Below the pieces are notes generated by a model that worked only from the letters and a program-made list of their open reading frames with translations, was not told the DNA's origin and made no database searches. Made by a program: the position numbers and the translations under genes. A stretch of DNA of 38,575 bases from an uncultured Holophagaceae bacterium (GTDB taxonomy: Bacteria; Acidobacteriota; Holophagae; Holophagales; Holophagaceae), in the NCBI GenBank assembly GCA_903840385.1, contig CAIMFT010000130.1, positions 1-38,575 of the forward strand, given 5' to 3'. The number at the start of each line of letters is the position of its first letter. Position 1 is the stretch's first letter. Below are positions 1 to 8,414 of this stretch, one piece after another.

Positions 1-2613
1 CAGATAGATGACCTGGGCGGTGGTGGTATCAAACTTGAGCTGACGGAGGGTGCTCAGATCGAAGCCCGCCGGAATGGTGAGTTCCAGATCCGTCCAGGCA
101 CCCTGCACCAGGGTTCCGCTGCTGATCGGAGTCTCTGCGGTCGCATTGATGGGGAAGAACCTGAAGCTGGTACCGTTCGCAGTCCAGTAGCTGACATGCA
201 ATACGTCCTTCCCGGTGACATTGAGGACGCCTGTTCCAGCGGCGTCACCGCCGTTGGAAGAGATGGCAATGCCTTGGTAGAGGTTCAGGTCCAGCTTCTT
301 CACGGTCTTCGAGCCCGCCACGAAGTCACTCATGGAACCACCCTGACCCCAGTTGGGATTCCAGTCACTCACAGGGGCGTTGGTGTAGCTGTTGGTGCTG
401 GTGTAGAGCGAAATGACATTGGCCGCAGCCAGCGTGGGAGCACTGGCGCCGGAGGTCGGCGCTGTGGCAGTTCCTCCGCCACCCCCAGCAGGGCCCCAGA
501 AATAGAGGTTGTCGAGGTACACGATGCCGCCGTTGGGTGCGACGATCACGAGCTGGGCAAAGTGCTTGAGGCTGGAAGCGTTGCCGCTGGGGAAGGTGTT
601 GCCAGGGAAATCGGCACCAATGGCAAGGTCATAGGACAGCCATTTGCCGGTGGCGAGCGCCGGGGTGGAGCCTGCCGTCAGGGTGGCGATGCCAACCGGA
701 TCAGTGGACTCCTCGGGGATCAGGTTCGTTCCGGCATCAACCATCTTGAACTGGAGGTTGCTCGAGTTATTGGGCGTCCAGACGTCCACATGCAGGTGGG
801 TCATGCCACTGATGTCAATTTCGTGGGTACCGGTGATGACGGGCGGAGTGGCTGTGGACCAACCAATCGTCTCGATACCGATATAGTTGGCGCTGGCAGT
901 CATCGTGTACTTCCGGGGGCTTGCCGTCTGCGCACCAACAGTGATAGGGAATGGGGCTCCGCCGGCGCCGGCACTCCAGCTGGCGAGCCAGGTATCCACT
1001 TTGGCACTCTGGTCGGAAGTTCCACCGTTGTAGCCGCCGGTTACCGAGCTATAGAGGGAGATCACCGACGAGCCGGAGGGTGGCGCAGGAACTGGGGGGA
1101 GCGTGGTAGGAACGGCAATCGAAGCCACTACGGTCACAGCTGAGGAGCCGGAGACTGCCAGAGAGCCTAGGCTGCCGGTGACGCTGGCAGTGCCGGCGGA
1201 GACGCCGGTCACCAGGCCGTCCGCACTGACGGTGGCCACGGAGGACGCACTTGACGCCAGGGTGAAGTAGCGGAAGCCAACGCCCGTGAGCTTCCCGGTG
1301 TTGGGCAATACGGGGAAGGAGTAGGTCACGGTGTTGGAGGCTGGACTGAGCTGGGAAGTCTGACCCACCTGGATGTTCGTGACTGGCCATGTGATGGCGG
1401 CAGCGACTGCTGTCGGGACTGAGGAGCCTGTGCGGGCTTCGTATTGGATGTCATCCAGCCAGATGGTGTAGGCACCCTCGTCGGAACCTTCCGCAAAGTG
1501 GAACAGACCCGTCATGGCGGTGGCCTTGGCGGGCACAGGAATGGGAATGATAAACTGCTGCCAGGCGGTGGTCAGAACGAGCCCGGTCGATTCAGCTGCA
1601 TACACCGTGCTGCTGGCATCGTTGCCCAGGCCAGCCACATTCAGCGTGGCGGCCTTGCTGGCCTTGGCCCAGAAAGTGAGAACATTGAAAGCAGAGAGAT
1701 CCTTTGCGGTTGCAGCAACGATAGCGCCGCCAGTGTAGTTCGTGGCAGGCACCACAATCTTGAGCGAAGCCGAGCCTGAGTGGAACTCAGCGGTGTCTAC
1801 CGTGACCGAGTTGGTCGATCCCCCAAAACCCACGAAGGAAAGGCCTGCGGCGTATGTATCCGTAAATACCGTGCTGGTCAGAATTGGAATGGTGGTGTCG
1901 AAGGACTGACTGGCTGTGGCGGCGACAGTGCTGGCATTGCCTGCAAGGTCGGAGAAGGCGCCAATCGCCACGCTGATGCCCATGGTTCCGGTGATTCCTG
2001 CGGTGGGGGTGGCGACCAGGGTGTAGTGCGTGGCATCCACCTTGGTGACGCTGGAAGCGGCGGAACCATTGGTCACGGTCACGTCGCTGGCAGAGAATGT
2101 GGTACCAATGTCTTCGCTGAAGGTGAAGGTCAGGGGCACGGCGCCTCGGGCGACCGTCGCGCTCGTTCCGGTGATGGTCACCGTGGGGGCCTGGGTGTCG
2201 TAGGCCTGAGTCGTGGTGGCGGCTGCAGCACTGGCATTGCCGGCCACATCCGTGAAGGTGCCAGCGGCCACACTGATCGTCATGGTGCCAGCACTGCCGA
2301 CGGCCGGTGTGACCACCAGGGTGTAGTGGGTGGCATCGGTCTTGGTGACGCTGGCAGCGGCCGTGCCGTTGGTCACGGTCACGTCGCTGGCAGTGAAGGT
2401 GGACCCCACATCCTCACTGAAGATGAAGGTGAGGGTCACCGGATCCTTGGTGACCGTTCCTGTCGTGCCACTAATGGCGAGCGTGGGAGCAACGGTGTCC
2501 TTGGGTACGGGCGGCGCAGAGGCGCTCCCACCGCAGCCCATCAGCAGGCCGCCGAGGCTGAAGGCCAGCAAGGCCAGAGTCACGAACAGGGTTCGGATCC
2601 GGAAGGTGTTCAT
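1..2613 (-). CDS. Secreted multidomain lipoprotein with Ig-like and carbohydrate-binding-like modules (partial, runs off left edge)
   Basis: An uninterrupted minus-strand frame of 871 codons starts at the ATG at 2613 and has no stop before the window edge. AGGAG lies just upstream of the ATG. The first 27 residues form a lipoprotein signal ending in LLMGC, so Cys27 should be lipidated. Residues about 42-141 and 142-241 are two near-identical bacterial Ig-like domains containing FSEDVG/FSEDIG and ending in D-[VL]-AGNAS. Residues about 242-393 look like a galactose-binding-fold carbohydrate module (FHSGSASLKI, then TIWLDDIQYE). Residues about 394-500 resemble a Big_2 Ig domain (GLVTGVSAGTASVTG). 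Two modules beginning VISLYSS (about 517) and VISLYTS (about 733) follow. Such modules are familiar from polysaccharide-degrading enzymes, for example GH16 proteins. A catalytic domain may lie beyond the left edge; this is inference. The neighbour at 3005 is a divergent sugar-type regulator. Confidence 0.85.
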   Translation of the reverse strand, partial: MNTFRIRTLFVTLALLAFSLGGLLMGCGGSASAPPVPKDTVAPTLAISGTTGTVTKDPVTLTFIFSEDVGSTFTASDVTVTNGTAAASVTKTDATHYTLVVTPAVGSAGTMTISVAAGTFTDVAGNASAAAATTTQAYDTQAPTVTITGTSATVARGAVPLTFTFSEDIGTTFSASDVTVTNGSAASSVTKVDATHYTLVATPTAGITGTMGISVAIGAFSDLAGNASTVAATASQSFDTTIPILTSTVFTDTYAAGLSFVGFGGSTNSVTVDTAEFHSGSASLKIVVPATNYTGGAIVAATAKDLSAFNVLTFWAKASKAATLNVAGLGNDASSTVYAAESTGLVLTTAWQQFIIPIPVPAKATAMTGLFHFAEGSDEGAYTIWLDDIQYEARTGSSVPTAVAAAITWPVTNIQVGQTSQLSPASNTVTYSFPVLPNTGKLTGVGFRYFTLASSASSVATVSADGLVTGVSAGTASVTGSLGSLAVSGSSAVTVVASIAVPTTLPPVPAPPSGSSVISLYSSVTGGYNGGTSDQSAKVDTWLASWSAGAGGAPFPITVGAQTASPRKYTMTASANYIGIETIGWSTATPPVITGTHEIDISGMTHLHVDVWTPNNSSNLQFKMVDAGTNLIPEESTDPVGIATLTAGSTPALATGKWLSYDLAIGADFPGNTFPSGNASSLKHFAQLVIVAPNGGIVYLDNLYFWGPAGGGGGTATAPTSGASAPTLAAANVISLYTSTNSYTNAPVSDWNPNWGQGGSMSDFVAGSKTVKKLDLNLYQGIAISSNGGDAAGTGVLNVTGKDVLHVSYWTANGTSFRFFPINATAETPISSGTLVQGAWTDLELTIPAGFDLSTLRQLKFDTTTAQVIYL
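1891..2490 (-). repeat. Two tandem 300-bp repeats encoding Ig-like domains
   Basis: The two Ig-like domains of the left-edge lipoprotein are direct repeats with an exact 300-bp period (100 codons). For example, the string cttggtgacgctgg begins at 2041 and again at 2341. Much of the surrounding 90 bp matches, which points to a fairly recent internal duplication. Confidence 0.8.
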
Positions 2614-2725
2614 GGGGACTCCTGGGAAGAGGGGAGTGGGAAGGGGATGGGAGTCATGGGTCCGCTGGGAGAGCCAACGCCATGAAATGAAGACAAGAGA
2701 GGACAGGGTTCAAAGAGTTCCGGCC

Positions 2726-2756
2726 TCAGGATGCCTCCTGAAAAAGGGGAAGTATA
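2726..2756 (-). promoter_or_regulatory. Candidate promoter -10 and adjacent small palindrome for the left-edge lipoprotein gene
   Basis: On the minus strand a TATACT hexamer lies at 2756-2751, about 140 bases upstream of the ATG at 2613. No good -35 sits 16-18 bases further up, as expected if an activator is needed. Just downstream is a perfect inverted repeat, TCAGGA-tgcc-TCCTGA (2726-2741), at about the expected transcription start. It could be an operator. This rests on motif reading only. Confidence 0.3.
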
Positions 2757-2880
2757 TGGTCTTTATTGGTAATTCATTTCGATTTTTCGGGTCGGTCATG
2801 CCCCCTTCTCTTAGGCGCTGTATGGGGGTTGAGCCGCATCCATTCCCGCTCCCCAGTTCCCTCTTGTTCCCTGGTCATTG

Positions 2881-2990
2881 TAGGTAAACCAAGACTTGAG
2901 GGCACTCTGAAGGGGGTGATTGGTACACAGGAGTGCCCCAGGGGCACCAGGGACTGCCCTCAAGGGTTTGCCTATAAATTTGGTATAGGC
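2881..2990. promoter_or_regulatory. Cluster of inverted repeats between divergent genes; candidate operator region
   Basis: The 391-bp gap 2614-3004 holds no convincing gene; its right third is dense in symmetry. CTTGAGGGCA (2895-2904) pairs with TGCCCTCAAG (2955-2964). Just outside, TAGGTAAACC (2881-2890) pairs with GGTTTGCCTA (2965-2974) with one mismatch. GGGCACTC (2901-2908) pairs with GAGTGCCC (2931-2938). GTGCCCC-A-GGGGCAC (2933-2947) is a perfect palindrome. GCCTATA-7 nt-TATAGGC (2970-2990) ends 14 bases before the regulator's ATG. These look like sites for a dimeric regulator, most simply the XylR-type protein at 3005. The rest of the gap shows only the candidate -10 noted separately. 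Confidence 0.5.
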
Positions 2991-3004
2991 TAGGATCCTT
3001 TTTC

Positions 3005-4180
3005 ATGCCCAACCTTCGCCACATCGCCCTGCTGGTGCCCGTGTCCCGGGAGTACGGCCGTGGCATCAGCCAGGGCGTGGCCTCCTATGCCCTGGAGCGG
3101 GGGGACTGGGTGATCTTTCCCCAGCGCTCGGACTTCAAGGAACTACCGGCCTGGCTCACGCGCACCCGCATCGATGGGATCATCGGCTTTATTGACTCCC
3201 CGGAGCTGGGTCAGCAGCTCATGGCGCTGGGTGTGCCCATCGTGGATGTGCAGGGCAAGGGCAACTGCCCCACCGCCCCGGTCTACGACACGGACCCTGT
3301 CCGGGTGGGCCAGTTTGCCGGGGACTTCTTCATCCATGCCGGGTTCACCCACTTCGGCTTTTGTGGGTACCCCGGGGTCTTTTTCTCGGACCGCCGCTCC
3401 GAGGCCTACTGCGACTACCTCCAGTCCCGGGGCCAGGGGGTCCATGTCTATGCCCCGGCCTCCAGCGCCGTGGGGACCCAGGACAACCTCTACCGCGAGT
3501 GGGGTGCCCTGGAGTACGAGAACCAGCTCACGGGCTGGCTGACCCGGGTCCCCAAGCCCATCGCCATCCTGGCCTGCAACGACATCCGCGGCCAGCAGCT
3601 CATCCACGCCTGCCGGGACCTGGGCATCGCCATGCCCTCGGACGTGGCGGTGATCGGCGTCGACAATGACGAGATCATCTGCCGCCAGTGCCGCCCCACC
3701 CTGTCGAGCATCGCCCCGGACACGGAGCGCATTGGTCGGCTGGCCGCCGAGACCCTGACCCGCATGATGGATGGGGAGTTCGTGGAGCCCATCCTGGCCA
3801 ACCAGCCTCCCACCCGCATTGTGGAGCGCCAGTCCACCGACATCACCATGACCCAGGACCCCATCGTGCTGGCGGCCTCCCGCTTCATCCGCAACCGGGT
3901 CTGCGACGACATCTCGGTGGACCAGGTCTGTGAGCTGGTGGACTGCTCCCGCTCCACCCTGGACGGCCTCTTCAAGAAGCACCTGGGCCGACCCGTGGCC
4001 CAAGAGATGCGCCGGGTCCGCCTCAACCGGGCCACCCGCCTCCTGCTGGACTCGCCGTTGACGGTGGAAGACGTGGCCCGGGAGTGCGGCTTCCGCTCGG
4101 CGACCTACTTCTGCCGCTTCTTTAAGCGGGAGACGGGCACCACCCCTGTCCTCTACCGGAATGGGAAGACCCGCCGCTGA
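3005..4180 (+). CDS. XylR-type transcriptional regulator (periplasmic-binding-like sensor plus AraC DNA-binding domain)
   Basis: The 391-residue length is almost that of E. coli XylR (392). Residues 5-270 form a LacI/PBP-type ligand-binding fold: start HIALLVPVSREYGRGI, the RIDGIIGF strand, and DVAVIGVDNDEIIC before the C-terminal lobe. Residues about 285-388 are an AraC-type double helix-turn-helix, with a first HTH around CELVDCSRSTLDGLFKKHLG and a second at VEDVARECGFRSATYFCRFF. The family binds a sugar and activates catabolic genes. Here the divergent carbohydrate-binding-like lipoprotein is the obvious candidate target. The ligand cannot be told from sequence. The ATG at 3005 follows AGGA by about 10 bases and the protein begins at the expected first strand, so the start looks right. 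Confidence 0.9.
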   Translation: MPNLRHIALLVPVSREYGRGISQGVASYALERGDWVIFPQRSDFKELPAWLTRTRIDGIIGFIDSPELGQQLMALGVPIVDVQGKGNCPTAPVYDTDPVRVGQFAGDFFIHAGFTHFGFCGYPGVFFSDRRSEAYCDYLQSRGQGVHVYAPASSAVGTQDNLYREWGALEYENQLTGWLTRVPKPIAILACNDIRGQQLIHACRDLGIAMPSDVAVIGVDNDEIICRQCRPTLSSIAPDTERIGRLAAETLTRMMDGEFVEPILANQPPTRIVERQSTDITMTQDPIVLAASRFIRNRVCDDISVDQVCELVDCSRSTLDGLFKKHLGRPVAQEMRRVRLNRATRLLLDSPLTVEDVARECGFRSATYFCRFFKRETGTTPVLYRNGKTRR

Positions 4181-4203
4181 GTCCATGGACCGGGGCCGAG
4201 GGC

Positions 4204-4233
4204 TGCCATTCGGCCATGCCGGGCTGCAGTTCA
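4204..4233 (+). promoter_or_regulatory. Candidate LytTR-type direct-repeat operator upstream of the arylsulfotransferase lipoprotein
   Basis: Two imperfect 9-bp direct repeats, TGCCATTCG (4204-4212) and TGCAGTTCA (4225-4233), are offset by 21 bp, which leaves a 12-bp spacer. That is the layout known for LytTR/AlgR-family binding sites, and CCATTCG resembles the AlgR core CCGTTCG. The same arrangement, including most of the spacer, recurs on the minus strand at 14605-14576 upstream of the phosphoesterase lipoproteins. A LytTR regulator is encoded between the two copies. The role is inferred. Confidence 0.45.
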
Positions 4234-4363
4234 TCCATCCGGGGTGACTGTTCCGATGAGCCGATGGTCCCTCCCCGGGGCCAGGGGCACAGTGGCCTCA
4301 GCGGGGCTCCCCCCCCTTCAGTGACGTCCATCCGGCCAAGCGGCCCTCCCAGTGGGAACTGCC

Positions 4364-7300
4364 ATGCGACGAATTGAGCTCTGGTCCCTTGCTCTGGCCC
4401 TGGCCGGCCTCCTGGCCCTGGGCTGCGGCGGCGGCGGCTCCTCCAGCACCCCGACCCCCGGGACGACCACCGCCCCCACGGCGGCCTTCGGCCTCTCCAC
4501 CGCCACCCCCACCACCGGCCAGACGGTCACGTTCACAGATACCAGCACCGGCAGTCCCACCAGCTGGGCTTGGACCTTCGGGGACGGTGGCACCAGCACC
4601 ACCCAGAGCCCCACCCACGCCTACAGCACCGCCGGGACCTACACGGTCACCCTCACGGCCACCAACGCCGCGGGCTCCAGCACCCCGGTCACCCGCACCC
4701 TCACCGTGAGCGCTGCTCCGGCAGTCCCCACGGCGGCCTTCAGCCTCTCCACCGCCACGGCCACCACCGGCCAGACGGTGACGTTCACGGATACCAGCAC
4801 TGGCAGCCCCACCAGCTGGGCCTGGACCTTCGGGGACGGTGGCACCAGCACCACCCAGAGCCCCACCCACGCCTACAGCACCGCCGGGACCTACACGGTC
4901 ACCCTCACGGCCACCAACGCAGCTGGCGCCAGCACCCCCGCCACCCGCACCGTCACCGTGAGCGCAGCCTCCTCCTCCCTGGCCGCCCACTTCACCAGCC
5001 GGGTCAGCGGCCAGACCGCCGCCTTCACGGACACCTCCGCCGGCAACCCGACCTTCTGGGCCTGGGACTTCGGCGATGGCCAGACCAGCTCGGTGCAGCT
5101 CCCCACCCATGTCTATGCCACGGCGGGCACCTACACCGTCACCCTGCGGGCCAGCAACAACAGCGGCGCGAACAGCACCACCGGCTCCGTGACGGTGGCG
5201 GCGGCGGCCCCCACCGCCGGCTTCAACGCCCTCCGCACGGGCACGGCCAGCACCCTCGCCTTCCGGGACACCTCCTCGGGCGCCCCCACGGCCTGGTCCT
5301 GGGACTTCGGCGATGGCCTCAAGAGCCAGGAGCAGCACCCCAGCCACAGCTACGGCACAGCGGGCCTCTACACGGTGACCTGCACGGCCACCAATGCCTC
5401 CGGCGCCACCACCACCAGCCGCGCCTACTGGGTCAGCCCCCTCTCCAACCTCCTGGAGGTCCGCCTCCCGGCCAGCGTCTACTGGATGGGGGACCACGGC
5501 GGCGAAGGAGGAAACGACCCGGCCCATCCCACGGATGAGCTGCCCCTGCACCCGGTGGGCATCAGCTCCCTGTATGTGGCCACCACCCCCACCACCCAGC
5601 AGCAGTTCTGCGACTACCTGAACAGCGCCTTCGCCCAGGGCCTCATCGAGGTGCGCAGCAGCGTGGTCTATGCCAAGGGCGGCACAGCGGTCTACTGCTA
5701 CCTCTACGGCTACGCCTACCAGGCCGGCAAGACCTCCGTGGCCTACAGCATCGGCTTCGACGGGACCGCCACCTTCTCCATCCGGGACACCCGAGCCCAG
5801 CATCCCATGGTGGGGACCACCCTGCTGGGGGCCCAGGCCTACTGCAACTGGCTGAGCGCCCAGGCGGGCCTGAGCCCCTGCTACAACCTCAGCACCCTGG
5901 CCTGCGACTTCACCCAGAGCGGCTACCGGCTACCCACCGAGGCCGAGTGGGAGTTCGCCGCCCGGGGTGGCGGATCCACCTACGCCAACTACCCCTGGGG
6001 GGATGACGAGGACACGCACCGCGCCAACTGGCCCAGCTCCGGGAATCCCTACCAGCTCACGGACCCCGCCACCTATCCCTGGACCACGCCCGTGGGCTTC
6101 TACAGCGGTGCCCTGCGCCAGAAGACCGACTTCAGCTGGCCCGGTAGCGCCACCTCCTACCAGACCCGCAATGGTGCGAACGCCTTCGGCCTCTTCGATG
6201 CCTCGGGCAATGTCTGGCAGCTGAACTGGGACTGGTACGCGGCGAACACCTACCAGACCGACTACGCCGCCCATCCCCTGGAAGCGAGCCCCACCCAGGA
6301 TCCCATCGGCCCCAGCACCGGCCAGACCATGACCGATGGCCTGCCCCACCGCGGCATGCGCGGCGGCAGCTGGTACAACGGCCTCACCACCACCACCGGC
6401 GTGGTGACGGGCCATGGCCGCGTCTCCAACCGCTGCCCGGCGGCGGACGAGTTCTATGCCGTACCCGCCCAGGCCTATGCCAGCAATGTCGGGTTCCGGG
6501 TGGTGCGGACAAGCCCAGCCGCTACGGGGGGGGCGAGCGGATTCACGGCTGCGCCGAGCACCCTGGTACCCGGCAGTGTCGTGACCTTCACGGACACCTC
6601 CACGCACTCACCCACCACCTGGGCCTGGAGCTTCGGCGATGGCAAGGGCACCAGCCAGGTCCAGCATCCCAAGTACATCTACACCGCCGCCGGGACCTAC
6701 ACGGTCACCCTGACCGCCACCAGCGCTGGGGGGACCTCCTCCACGGTCAGCAAGAGCGTCACCGTCAGCAGTGCGGCCTCGGTGCTCACCGCCGCCTTCA
6801 CCCACACCCTGAGCGGACGCATCGCCACCTTCACCAGCACCGCCACGGGCAGCCCGACGGCCCATGCCTGGACCTTCGGCGATGGCACCACGGCCGCTGT
6901 GGCGAGCCCCTCCCACACCTACACTGCGGACGGCATCTACACCGCCACCCTCACGGTGACTGGCGCTACCGGCACCAGCAGCTACAGCCAGAGCGTGATC
7001 ATCAACACAGCCGTCGCCGCCCGCACCGTGGGCCTGATGGTGAACACCAGCAAAGCCCTGGATGGCTACACCCTCTTCGCCCCCAAGCAGAACAAGATGA
7101 CCTACCTCATCAACAACGAGGGCAAGGTCGTCAAGCAGTGGAACAGCGCCTATTCCCCGGGCCAGAGCGTCTACCTCCTGGAGAACGGCCACCTCCTGCA
7201 CACCTGCATGATCACCAGCGGAGCCCTGGGCACGGGCGGCGGCGAGGGTGGCCGCGTGGAGGAGTACGACTGGGACGGCAACCTGATCTGGTACTACGAC

Positions 7301-8371
7301 CTGAACACCGCCACCCAGCGCCAGCACCACGACGCCAAGATGCTCCCCAACGGCAATGTCCTCCTGCTGGTGGTGGAGAAGAAGACCTACGCCGAGTGCG
7401 TGGCGGCGGGCTTCGACATGACCAAGTTCCAGCCCGATGTGGCCACTCAGCAGATGCTCCTTCCCGAGTGCCTCATCGAGATCAAGCCTGACTACGCCCA
7501 TGGCAGCGGCGGCACCGTGGTCTGGGAGTGGCATGTGTGGGATCACCTGATCCAGGACTTCGACGCCACCAAGTCCGGCTACGGCGTGGTCGCCAACCAC
7601 CCAGAGCTCATCGACTGCGTTGGGGGGCCCCTGTTCTGGAACCACGGCAACTCTGTGGACTACCACCCCGGCCTGGACCAGATCGCCATCAGCATGCGCA
7701 ACCACAGCGAGACCTGGATCATCGACCACAGCACCACCACCGCCGAGGCGGCCAGCCACAGCGGCGGCAAGCGGGGCAAGGGCGGGGACCTGCTCTACCG
7801 CTGGGGCAATCCCTCCATGTATGGCATCGCCAAGACGCTGGCACCGCAGAAGTACTGGCAGCAGCACGACACGGAGTGGATCAAGTCCGACTGCCCCGGC
7901 GCCGGCAACATCACCTGCTTCGACAACGGCCTGAATCGCTCCCTGACCAACGCCTCTTCCGTCGAGGAGTTCACGCCCCCCCTCACGGCCAGCGGGAGCT
8001 ACACGCCGCCCACCGCCGCCGGCCAGCCCTACCTGCCCCTGGACTACACCTGGACCTACTGGGGCGACACCACCTACCCCATGTACTCCGAGAACATCTC
8101 CGGCGCCCAGCGGCTGCCCAACGGCAACACGATCATCTGCTCCGGTGGCACCGGCGACCTGCGGGAGGTCAGCTACCTCGGCGAGGTCGTCTGGAAGTAC
8201 ACCTGCCCGGTCCAGGCCAACGGCCTGGTCACCCAAGGCAGCACCCCCATCACCGATCCGACCCATGCCAGCGAGACCCTTAACTCCGTGTTCCGGATCT
8301 ACAAGTACCCCCCCAGCTACGGCGCCTTCACCGGCCGCACGCTGACGGTCGGAGACTATATCGTTAAGTAG
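4364..8371 (+). CDS. Giant lipoprotein: PKD repeats, FGE-fold domain, PKD repeats, arylsulfotransferase domain
   Basis: With the ATG at 4364 the protein has 1335 residues and an N-terminal lipoprotein signal ending LLALGC. A GTG 12 bases upstream only adds residues before the signal. Order: four PKD domains (nt about 4475-5430; WxWxFGDG and GTYTVTLTATN motifs), an FGE/SUMF1-fold domain (about 5446-6510; RLPTEAEWEFAARGG, RGGSWYNG, NVGFRVVR), two more PKD domains (about 6541-7005), and a beta-propeller arylsulfotransferase (ASST) domain (about 7036-8360; repeated LPNGN, HHDAKMLPNGN, WNHGNSVDYHPG, SMRNHSETWIID). ASST enzymes move sulfate between phenolic molecules. True formylglycine-generating enzymes carry cysteine just after RGGS; here it is absent, so this FGE fold is probably structural or binding. 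The gene is likely cotranscribed with the LytS/LytTR pair starting 43 bp downstream. Substrate unknown. Confidence 0.88.
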   Translation: MRRIELWSLALALAGLLALGCGGGGSSSTPTPGTTTAPTAAFGLSTATPTTGQTVTFTDTSTGSPTSWAWTFGDGGTSTTQSPTHAYSTAGTYTVTLTATNAAGSSTPVTRTLTVSAAPAVPTAAFSLSTATATTGQTVTFTDTSTGSPTSWAWTFGDGGTSTTQSPTHAYSTAGTYTVTLTATNAAGASTPATRTVTVSAASSSLAAHFTSRVSGQTAAFTDTSAGNPTFWAWDFGDGQTSSVQLPTHVYATAGTYTVTLRASNNSGANSTTGSVTVAAAAPTAGFNALRTGTASTLAFRDTSSGAPTAWSWDFGDGLKSQEQHPSHSYGTAGLYTVTCTATNASGATTTSRAYWVSPLSNLLEVRLPASVYWMGDHGGEGGNDPAHPTDELPLHPVGISSLYVATTPTTQQQFCDYLNSAFAQGLIEVRSSVVYAKGGTAVYCYLYGYAYQAGKTSVAYSIGFDGTATFSIRDTRAQHPMVGTTLLGAQAYCNWLSAQAGLSPCYNLSTLACDFTQSGYRLPTEAEWEFAARGGGSTYANYPWGDDEDTHRANWPSSGNPYQLTDPATYPWTTPVGFYSGALRQKTDFSWPGSATSYQTRNGANAFGLFDASGNVWQLNWDWYAANTYQTDYAAHPLEASPTQDPIGPSTGQTMTDGLPHRGMRGGSWYNGLTTTTGVVTGHGRVSNRCPAADEFYAVPAQAYASNVGFRVVRTSPAATGGASGFTAAPSTLVPGSVVTFTDTSTHSPTTWAWSFGDGKGTSQVQHPKYIYTAAGTYTVTLTATSAGGTSSTVSKSVTVSSAASVLTAAFTHTLSGRIATFTSTATGSPTAHAWTFGDGTTAAVASPSHTYTADGIYTATLTVTGATGTSSYSQSVIINTAVAARTVGLMVNTSKALDGYTLFAPKQNKMTYLINNEGKVVKQWNSAYSPGQSVYLLENGHLLHTCMITSGALGTGGGEGGRVEEYDWDGNLIWYYDLNTATQRQHHDAKMLPNGNVLLLVVEKKTYAECVAAGFDMTKFQPDVATQQMLLPECLIEIKPDYAHGSGGTVVWEWHVWDHLIQDFDATKSGYGVVANHPELIDCVGGPLFWNHGNSVDYHPGLDQIAISMRNHSETWIIDHSTTTAEAASHSGGKRGKGGDLLYRWGNPSMYGIAKTLAPQKYWQQHDTEWIKSDCPGAGNITCFDNGLNRSLTNASSVEEFTPPLTASGSYTPPTAAGQPYLPLDYTWTYWGDTTYPMYSENISGAQRLPNGNTIICSGGTGDLREVSYLGEVVWKYTCPVQANGLVTQGSTPITDPTHASETLNSVFRIYKYPPSYGAFTGRTLTVGDYIVK
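4475..4978 (+). repeat. Two tandem 252-bp repeats encoding PKD domains 1 and 2
   Basis: The first two PKD domains of the arylsulfotransferase lipoprotein are direct repeats with a period of exactly 252 bp (84 codons). Long stretches are identical, for example around the FGDGGTSTT coding segment at about 4578 and 4830. The remaining PKD domains in the gene are clearly diverged, so these two copies look like a recent duplication or are kept alike by recombination. Confidence 0.85.
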
Positions 8372-8414
8372 CGCCGCCAGCGGCCTCGCCTCTGCCTCAC
8401 CTCCAAGGTCCCCC

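Noticed and set aside
1780..2685. Plus-strand open frames across 196-2887
   Set aside because: They are shadows of the minus-strand lipoprotein, whose frame reads through with Ig-like repeats and a lipobox.
2790..2803. Third copy of the LytTR-like element (TCGGTCATGCC) upstream of the left-edge lipoprotein
   Set aside because: Only the spacer-like core matches. Neither 9-bp half-site is present at the required positions.
2766..2993. Small plus-strand frames in the 2614-3004 spacer
   Set aside because: There is no ribosome site or family resemblance, and they overlap the inverted-repeat cluster.
5446..6510. Active formylglycine-generating enzyme domain
   Set aside because: The fold is recognisable, but the cysteine expected just after RGGS is absent, so catalysis of the FGE type is unlikely.
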